Below are positions 5,673 through 10,433 of a stretch of 10,433 nt of DNA, piece by piece. The stretch comes from Bacteroidales bacterium (GTDB taxonomy: Bacteria; Bacteroidota; Bacteroidia; Bacteroidales; UBA7960): assembly GCA_007123065.1 (NCBI GenBank), contig SKSI01000019.1, forward strand, positions 1-10,433, given 5' to 3'. The first letter of the stretch is position 1. Each line of letters opens with the position of its first letter. The position numbers and the translations under genes are program-made. Under the pieces are notes generated by a model. It was not told the DNA's origin. It saw nothing but the letters and a program-made list of their open reading frames with translations, and did not search any database.

Positions 5673-6380
5673 ATGAAACATTATTGCATAACCCTGATTA
5701 TTGCCATGGCTTTTTCGGCGACAAATGTCCAAGCCTTTGTTCCGGAGCGGATGCATCCAACAGACCGGTTTATAATCACCGTTTTTAGCGATATCTGGCA
5801 GGATGTGCCTGAAGAAATGGACTTAAAGACCATCCAAAGGGGTATCAGTATCAGTGCACTTCAGGATATGCCACTTGGCAGATCAAACTTCTCTCTGGCG
5901 GCCGGGCTGGCTTTTTCCAGCCATAATCTTTACAGTGATCACAGATACAGTTTTATTCCGAGCCTTAACCAATTTCGTTTCGTGGCCATCGACCCGGAAC
6001 ACGAATATGACAAGAACAAGCTGAGCATGAACTACCTGGAGGTTCCTGTACAACTCAGGTTCAAGACCCGTGACCTACCATCAACCTTGCGGTTTTATGC
6101 CGGCGTAAGGGCAGGCTACCTGTTTCATGCGCACACCAAGTTTGTTGGGAAGCGGTATTATCCTCAGCATTTCGACCCGCCCCCCGTTACAGAACGCACT
6201 ATAAAGGTGAAAGAGCACAAGCTTAAAAACATCAACAAATACCGGATCGGGTTAACCGGCACAGTTGGTTATGGAGCGGTTAACCTTCACATTTACTACC
6301 AGCTTACCGAAACATTCAAAGACAACAATGCCGGTAGCATGTTCCCTTTATCTGTTGGAGTCTCTTTCATCGTTTTCTAA
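5673..6380 (+). CDS. Probable outer-membrane beta-barrel protein of unknown function
   Basis: The 235-residue product begins with a signal peptide (residues 1-21) with a hydrophobic core TLIIAMAFSA and a VQA cleavage motif. The mature part alternates hydrophobic and polar residues in strands, for example SNFSLAAGLAFSS (71-83), NYLEVPVQLRFKT (120-132), LRFYAGVRAGYLF (139-151) and YRIGLTGTVGYGAVNLHIYYQ (190-210). It ends in an aromatic-terminated strand, LSVGVSFIVF. The pattern fits the 'outer membrane beta-barrel' families common in Bacteroidota (PorT-like), with YLEVPV as a recurrent feature. The terminal phenylalanine suits recognition by the barrel assembly machinery. It is probably cotranscribed with the reductase 33 bases upstream, although a functional link is not evident. 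The last 4 bases overlap the end of the opposing gene. The specific function is not recognisable. Confidence 0.72.
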   Translation: MKHYCITLIIAMAFSATNVQAFVPERMHPTDRFIITVFSDIWQDVPEEMDLKTIQRGISISALQDMPLGRSNFSLAAGLAFSSHNLYSDHRYSFIPSLNQFRFVAIDPEHEYDKNKLSMNYLEVPVQLRFKTRDLPSTLRFYAGVRAGYLFHAHTKFVGKRYYPQHFDPPPVTERTIKVKEHKLKNINKYRIGLTGTVGYGAVNLHIYYQLTETFKDNNAGSMFPLSVGVSFIVF

Positions 6381-6997
6381 CTGAAATAAAAATACAAACC
6401 AAGCATTACTAAGAATCCGAGCAGGTAGCCAGTATATACCTGTGCAGGAGTGTGGGCTTTAAGGATCAGGCGGGCGGTACCGACGCATCCTGAGACCAGG
6501 AATGCCAGGATGATCAGCCAGGCAATATCTGCCCGCAGCAAAAGAGAAGTAACGATCAGAAAACCGGTAAAGCCACCGAGAGACACCATGTGAATGCTGA
6601 TCTTCCACACGAAAGAGATCATTAAGGTAAGCATGACCAGCAGCGTGGCGCTCATAATGAAAAAATACACCAATGACGGGAGTGATATCTGTCTTAGAAG
6701 GTAATAGGTCATAAAGAACAGCACAGAAGTGACGAGCAGCGGCAAGATCCTTTCGTGGCGATCGGTAAGCATAAAATCTTTTACATAGCCGGTTTTTTTC
6801 ATAATCCAGACCGCAAATACCGGAGCGACAGCTGTATTGATGAATACAATAAGCATGATAAACCGCCGGGCATCCTGGTTAATGGCAAATGAAAGGTGTG
6901 AGTTGATCTGGAAGAGGACGAAAACCCCCAATACAGGTATCACCAAGGGGTGAAAAATGGCTGAGCATAATCTCGCGAGGCGTTCACTAACAGGCAT
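6377..6997 (-). CDS. PAP2-like integral membrane protein, active site incomplete
   Basis: The 206-residue protein has about six or seven membrane segments (near 14-30, 45-65, 84-101, 107-129, 140-154, 157-172 and 188-205). Traces of the PAP2 lipid phosphatase signature remain. His136 lies in WKISIHMVSLGG, where PSGH is expected. AR.....H at 175-182 keeps the Arg-x5-His spacing of the SR-x5-H-x3-D motif, but serine is replaced by alanine and the final aspartate by Gln186. DRHERILP (79-86) could stand for the first motif. Classical members dephosphorylate lipid pyrophosphates or phosphatidate at the membrane; whether this one is active is doubtful. The start is 2 bases after the rpoN stop, so translation is probably coupled, with AAGGAG at the end of rpoN able to act as a ribosome site. 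Confidence 0.68.
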   Translation of the reverse strand: MPVSERLARLCSAIFHPLVIPVLGVFVLFQINSHLSFAINQDARRFIMLIVFINTAVAPVFAVWIMKKTGYVKDFMLTDRHERILPLLVTSVLFFMTYYLLRQISLPSLVYFFIMSATLLVMLTLMISFVWKISIHMVSLGGFTGFLIVTSLLLRADIAWLIILAFLVSGCVGTARLILKAHTPAQVYTGYLLGFLVMLGLYFYFS

Positions 6998-6999
6998 TG

Positions 7000-8481
7000 C
7001 TAAAGCTCCTTTCGCAGTCTGGCCACGGGAATATCCAGTTGCTCACGGTATTTGGCAACTGTTCTCCGGGCGATATTATAGCCTTTTTCTTTCAGGATTA
7101 CTGCCAGCTCATCATCGGTCAGCGGTTTTTTCTTGCTTTCCGCCTCAATGCAATTCTGCAGAATCTTTTTCACCTCGCGTGTTGACACTTCCTCTCCTTT
7201 ATCTGTTTGCATTGACTCGGAGAAAAATTCCTTTAACAGGAAAGTGCCAAACGGTGTTTGGATGTATTTGCTGTTAGCGACCCGTGAAATGGTAGAAATA
7301 TCGAGCTGTACCATATCTGCAATATCTTTCAGGATCATGGGCCGCAGCTTTGTTTCATCACCGGTTAGAAAATACTCTTTCTGAAACCCCAGGATGGCCT
7401 GCATGGTGATCATCAAGGTATGCTGGCGCTGTTTGATGGCGTCGATAAACCATTTTGCGCTGTCGATTTTTTGTTTGACGAAAAAGAGCGCCTCTTTCTG
7501 ACGTTTATCGGCCTTCCCTTTAGAATCTGCCATCGTCTGGAACATTTCCGAATACGTTCTGTTTATACGAAGATCCGGGGCATTGGAGCTGTTCAACGTC
7601 AACTCCATCTCTCCGTCATTGTGCACCAGGATAAAATCAGGCACCACATATTCAGCAGCCTTACCGGAGTCTTGCAGGGAGTTTCCGGGTTTGGGATTTA
7701 ACTTCAGCACTTCTTCAACAGCCTCTTTCAGGTCCTGTTCCGTCATGCTATGCTTCTTCATGATCTTTTCATAATGCTTTTTAGTGAAGTCGTTGAAGTT
7801 TTTTTCAAGCATTACGGTAGCGTGGAGTATCGCCTTGGTTTTAGGCTGCTTCCGGCGTATCTGGATCAGTAGGCATTCCTGAAGATCGCGCGCACCGATA
7901 CCGGGAGGATCAAACTCCTGAATTATGCGCAACAGGTCAAGTACTTCTGCAAAATTTGACTTGATATTCTGGTTGAATGCCAGGTCATCAATAAGTGAAT
8001 GGATATCGCGTTGCAAATATCCGGATTCATCAATATTGCCAATGATATGGCGTGCGATCAGCTGTTCCCGTTCTGAAAGATTTCTCAAACCCAGCTGTGT
8101 GAGCAACACTTCCTGTGCGCTGGATCCGGCTATAGACGGTACTTCACGGCTTTCATCATCGACAGCTGTATTGTTCGCATTCAGTCTGTATTCAGGAATT
8201 TCTTCATCATCAATATAATCACTGAAATCAAACTCATCTTCATTGCTGACTTCATCATCATGATCTTCACCGGTTTCTATGGAATTTTCATACTCATCCT
8301 GTTCCTGCTGATCCACCTCATCCTGAAAGTCTTCCCCTTCTTCAAGGGCGGGATTCTCCTCAATTTCCTGCTTGATGCGCTGATCCAGCAACAAAGTTGG
8401 CACCTGCAACAGTTTCATCAGCTGAATCTGCTGTGGGGAAAGTTTTTGCATCAACTTTTGCTGCAACCTTTGTTTTAACAT
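7000..8481 (-). CDS. rpoN: RNA polymerase sigma-54 factor
   Basis: The 493-residue protein shows every sigma-54 region. Region I (1-47) is Gln/Leu-rich, MLKQRLQQKL through SPQQIQLMKLLQ, and contacts activator ATPases. Region II (about 48-110) is a very acidic spacer. The core-binding domain includes DESGYLQ (151-157) and EFDPPGIGARDLQECLLIQI (189-208). The helix-turn-helix region carries DISTISRVANSKYIQTPFGTF (394-414), and the RpoN box ARRTVAKYRE (471-480) binds the -24 element. Sigma-54 directs transcription that needs an enhancer-binding ATPase. No such activator gene lies in the window. The gene sits 100 bases after asnS and 2 bases before the PAP2-like gene, so the three may share transcripts. 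The ATG at 8481 gives the normal N-terminus. Confidence 0.98.
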   Translation of the reverse strand: MLKQRLQQKLMQKLSPQQIQLMKLLQVPTLLLDQRIKQEIEENPALEEGEDFQDEVDQQEQDEYENSIETGEDHDDEVSNEDEFDFSDYIDDEEIPEYRLNANNTAVDDESREVPSIAGSSAQEVLLTQLGLRNLSEREQLIARHIIGNIDESGYLQRDIHSLIDDLAFNQNIKSNFAEVLDLLRIIQEFDPPGIGARDLQECLLIQIRRKQPKTKAILHATVMLEKNFNDFTKKHYEKIMKKHSMTEQDLKEAVEEVLKLNPKPGNSLQDSGKAAEYVVPDFILVHNDGEMELTLNSSNAPDLRINRTYSEMFQTMADSKGKADKRQKEALFFVKQKIDSAKWFIDAIKQRQHTLMITMQAILGFQKEYFLTGDETKLRPMILKDIADMVQLDISTISRVANSKYIQTPFGTFLLKEFFSESMQTDKGEEVSTREVKKILQNCIEAESKKKPLTDDELAVILKEKGYNIARRTVAKYREQLDIPVARLRKEL

Positions 8482-8548
8482 GGGATCATTATTTTATTCA
8501 AGCTTTCCTGTTAGACATTGAGGCTATTACAAGTTTAGCACCTAACAT

Positions 8549-8581
8549 CAAAAATAATAAAAATGAATCAATACACACCAA
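8549..8581 (-). promoter_or_regulatory. Candidate promoter of rpoN
   Basis: On the - strand TATTTTTG (8556-8549) is an exact TAnnTTTG match in the 100-base asnS-rpoN gap. TTGG (8581-8578) lies 21 bases upstream as a poor -33 element, slightly farther than usual. The leader to 8481 would be about 60 bases. No terminator separates asnS from rpoN, so read-through from asnS is also likely. Confidence 0.4.
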
Positions 8582-9991
8582 TTAAAATTCTGCATTTTGC
8601 GGAGTTCTCGGGAAGGGTATCACATCGCGGATATTCCCCATGCCACTCACAAAAAGCATCAGCCTTTCGAAACCCAGTCCGAATCCGCTATGGGGAGCTG
8701 TTCCAAATTTTCGTGTTTCAAGATACCACCAAACATCTTCCTGATGGATTCCCATTTCTTCAATGCGTTTATGCAGCTTATCATAATCCTCCTCACGCTG
8801 CGACCCGCCAATGATTTCCCCGATTTTCGGGAACAGCACATCCATTGCCCGGACCGTTTTCCCGTCATCGTTTTGTTTCATATAGAACGCTTTGATATCT
8901 TTGGGATAGTCGGTCAGGATCACGGGCTTGTTAAAGTGTTGTTCAACGAGATAGCGCTCGTGTTCAGATTGCAGGTCAACACCCCACTTAACAGGGTATT
9001 CAAATTTTTTCCCGGACTGTTCCAGGATCTCAACTGCTTCTGTGTAACTCAGGCGCCGGAACTTGTTCTCCTTTACATGCTGCAACCTTCCGATCAGGCC
9101 GTCATCGTATTGCTTTTGCAAAAATTCCAGATCATCAGCGCAGTTTTCCAGGATATATGAGACCAGGTATTTCAGAAATTCCTCTGCGAGATCCATATTG
9201 CCATGGATATCACAAAATGCCATTTCGGGTTCGATCATCCAGAATTCCGCCAGGTGGCGTGACGTATTGGAGTTTTCGGCTCTGAAGGTCGGACCAAAGG
9301 TGTATATATTTGACAGGGCAAGAGCGCCCAGTTCCCCCTCAAGCTGTCCGGAGACCGTCAGGTTTGTTTCCTTGCCAAAGAAATCCTGACTATAGTCCAC
9401 ACTGCCATCTTTCTTAACGGGTACGTCCTTCATATCCAGGGTTGTTACGCGAAACATGGCTCCTGCTCCTTCCGCATCAGAGCCGGTAATAATGGGTGTA
9501 TGCAGATAATAAAACCCATTGTCGTTGAAATACTTATGAATTGCAAACGACAATGCGTGCCGCAACCGAAGAATAGCGCCGAAGGTATTTGTCCGTGGCC
9601 GTAGATGTGCGATTTCCCGAAGGAATTCGAGGGTGTGTCCTTTCTTTTGCAAAGGGTATTTTTCAGGATCGGCGCCACCATACACAATGACCTCCCTGGC
9701 CTGTATTTCCACACGTTGCCCCTTCCCCTGAGATTCTACCAATAAACCATTCACTGAAATACAAGCTCCTGTGGTGATTTGGCGAAGAAGTTCATCGTTG
9801 TCGAAACCCTGCACATCAACCACAACCTGAATGTTATGGATCACCGAGCCATCGTTTAATGCAATAAAAGCAACGTTCTTGTTTCCCCGTCTTGTGCGGA
9901 CCCAACCTTTTACATTCACCTCCTGGCCCAGCAGCGGACTGCAATCTTTTTGCAGGAGGTCAAATACTCGTTGTCTTTGTAGATCTTTCAT
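8582..9991 (-). CDS. asnS: Asparagine--tRNA ligase
   Basis: The 469-residue class II aminoacyl-tRNA synthetase charges tRNA-Asn in the cytoplasm and is normal in length (about 465). The N-terminal anticodon-binding OB-fold shows VNVKGWVRTRRGNKNVAFIA (25-44) and NDGS (46-49). The catalytic domain has LRPRTNTFGAILRLRH (130-145), TPIITGSDAEGAGAMFRV (165-182), and motif 2 as FRAENSNTSRHLAEFWMIEPE (236-256). Motif 3 is SGFGLGFERLMLFVSGM (435-451), followed by NIRDVIPFPRTP (453-464). The GSDAEGAG and PFPR sequences favour AsnRS over AspRS. All motifs are intact. It lies upstream of rpoN on the same strand and has its own candidate promoter and a leader of about 55 bases. Having asnS means this organism can charge tRNA-Asn directly. 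Confidence 0.98.
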   Translation of the reverse strand: MKDLQRQRVFDLLQKDCSPLLGQEVNVKGWVRTRRGNKNVAFIALNDGSVIHNIQVVVDVQGFDNDELLRQITTGACISVNGLLVESQGKGQRVEIQAREVIVYGGADPEKYPLQKKGHTLEFLREIAHLRPRTNTFGAILRLRHALSFAIHKYFNDNGFYYLHTPIITGSDAEGAGAMFRVTTLDMKDVPVKKDGSVDYSQDFFGKETNLTVSGQLEGELGALALSNIYTFGPTFRAENSNTSRHLAEFWMIEPEMAFCDIHGNMDLAEEFLKYLVSYILENCADDLEFLQKQYDDGLIGRLQHVKENKFRRLSYTEAVEILEQSGKKFEYPVKWGVDLQSEHERYLVEQHFNKPVILTDYPKDIKAFYMKQNDDGKTVRAMDVLFPKIGEIIGGSQREEDYDKLHKRIEEMGIHQEDVWWYLETRKFGTAPHSGFGLGFERLMLFVSGMGNIRDVIPFPRTPQNAEF

Positions 9992-10029
9992 GTTCTGTTC
10001 ACTTTAATTCAATTAGCATAATAAAACGG

Positions 10030-10044
10030 GCAAGCTGCAAGCTT
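10030..10044 (-). repeat. Short tandem and inverted repeat in the asnS leader
   Basis: On the + strand GCAAGCT occurs twice in tandem (10030-10043). The same bases form a 5-bp hairpin, AAGCT (10032-10036) with AGCTT (10040-10044), around a 3-base loop. It falls in the expected 5' leader of the asnS transcript. It is too small to call a T-box, and nothing resembling an antiterminator or terminator pair is visible. Confidence 0.35.
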
Positions 10045-10052
10045 TGGCGGCA

Positions 10053-10060
10053 CAAAAATA
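10053..10060 (-). promoter_or_regulatory. Candidate asnS -7 promoter element
   Basis: On the - strand TATTTTTG (10060-10053) is an exact match to TAnnTTTG. It sits about 60 bases before the asnS start, in the gap after the glycosyltransferase gene. I do not find a convincing TTTG 17-20 bases upstream, so only the -7 box is reported. Confidence 0.42.
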
Positions 10061-10088
10061 CACACATTTTTTTGATAAGATACGGGAC

Positions 10089-10433
10089 TTAATCGAAGCA
10101 CTTTTCAATGCTTGACCACATTCGTGTTGCCGTTTGATCCCAGGAAAATTTATTTCGTTGCAAGCGGCCGTTTTCAATCAGTTTTTGTCGCAAAACACCA
10201 TCACCGGCCATTTTAGAAATTGCCGCGGCAATCTGGTCTACCGACGAAGGGTCTGCAAGCAGGGCGGCATCCCCGGCCACCTCCGGCATGCTGGTGCAAT
10301 TGGATGTTATAACAGGAACATCACATTGCATGGCTTCAATGATTGGTATACCAAATCCTTCGAAACGAGAAACCAGCAGCAATGCCTTCGCTGCAGCAAC
10401 AATATTTCTGAGATCTTCATCATATTGGCGGCC
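10089..10433 (-). CDS. GT4-type glycosyltransferase, C-terminal part (partial)
   Basis: The frame is open to the right edge, so the beginning of the gene is outside the window; 114 residues are visible. The segment reads YDEDLRNIVAAAKALLLVSR, then FEGFGIPIIEAMQCDVPVIT, then SNCTSMPEVAGDAALLADPS. This is the hallmark C-terminal nucleotide-sugar-binding region of GT-B fold, GT4 glycosyltransferases: the E..G....EAM.C..PV...N pattern with the EGFG loop, followed by the MPEVAGDAALL motif. Such enzymes transfer sugars from nucleotide donors to surface polysaccharide or lipid acceptors. The acceptor cannot be told from this part. An apparent start inside the frame (TTG at 10382) is only an internal codon. 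The gene lies upstream of asnS on the same strand with a 97-base gap; a shared function is not suggested. Confidence 0.9.
   Translation of the reverse strand, partial: GRQYDEDLRNIVAAAKALLLVSRFEGFGIPIIEAMQCDVPVITSNCTSMPEVAGDAALLADPSSVDQIAAAISKMAGDGVLRQKLIENGRLQRNKFSWDQTATRMWSSIEKCFD

Noticed and set aside
8597..9160. 187-codon open frame on the + strand inside asnS
   Set aside because: It is the antisense shadow of conserved AsnRS coding sequence, with no signal of its own.
9992..10052. T-box or other tRNA-sensing leader before asnS
   Set aside because: The leader is only about 55 bases with one tiny hairpin; there is no T-box sequence, specifier stem or terminator/antiterminator pair.

Overview
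This is a core-genome segment of a Bacteroidota bacterium, probably in or near Bacteroidales. Four things suggest this: several exact matches to the Bacteroidota -7 promoter box TAnnTTTG, a general lack of Shine-Dalgarno sequences, a TonB with the PEFPGG-type C-terminal domain, and the gene order suf / gcvH-vanZ-tonB / asnS-rpoN. The placement rests on sequence recognition only. I see no tRNA, rRNA, CRISPR array, insertion sequence or prophage.

Left part (1-2455, + strand). The window opens in the last codons of sufE, followed by sufT (DUF59); both serve Fe-S cluster assembly. The roughly 245-base gap between them is crowded with repeats. A 12-unit GGTTAA/GATTAA array supplies the sufE stop codon, two short inverted repeats follow, and a 7-unit octamer array runs up to the sufT start. 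Next come gcvH (lipoyl carrier of glycine cleavage), a VanZ-family membrane protein, and a TonB-type energy transducer with an unusually acidic linker. A strong terminator that can be read from both sides closes this block.

Middle part (2453-6380). recG reads leftward into the shared terminator. Across a divergent, promoter-bearing gap lies an ApbA/PanE-superfamily reductase, which seems to lack the catalytic lysine of true ketopantoate reductases. A secreted, probable outer-membrane beta-barrel protein follows on the + strand.

Right part (6377-10433, - strand). Reading leftward from the edge: a truncated GT4-type glycosyltransferase, asnS (asparaginyl-tRNA synthetase), rpoN (sigma-54), and a six-to-seven-helix membrane protein that looks like a degenerate PAP2 phosphatase. 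It starts 2 bases after the rpoN stop and overlaps the barrel gene tail to tail by 4 bases.

Most of the window is ordinary housekeeping DNA, and I do not see a new defence or mobile system. The best leads are the two unrelated tandem arrays around the sufE-sufT junction, the palindrome surrounding the gcvH promoter, and two enzyme-family proteins with degraded active sites.
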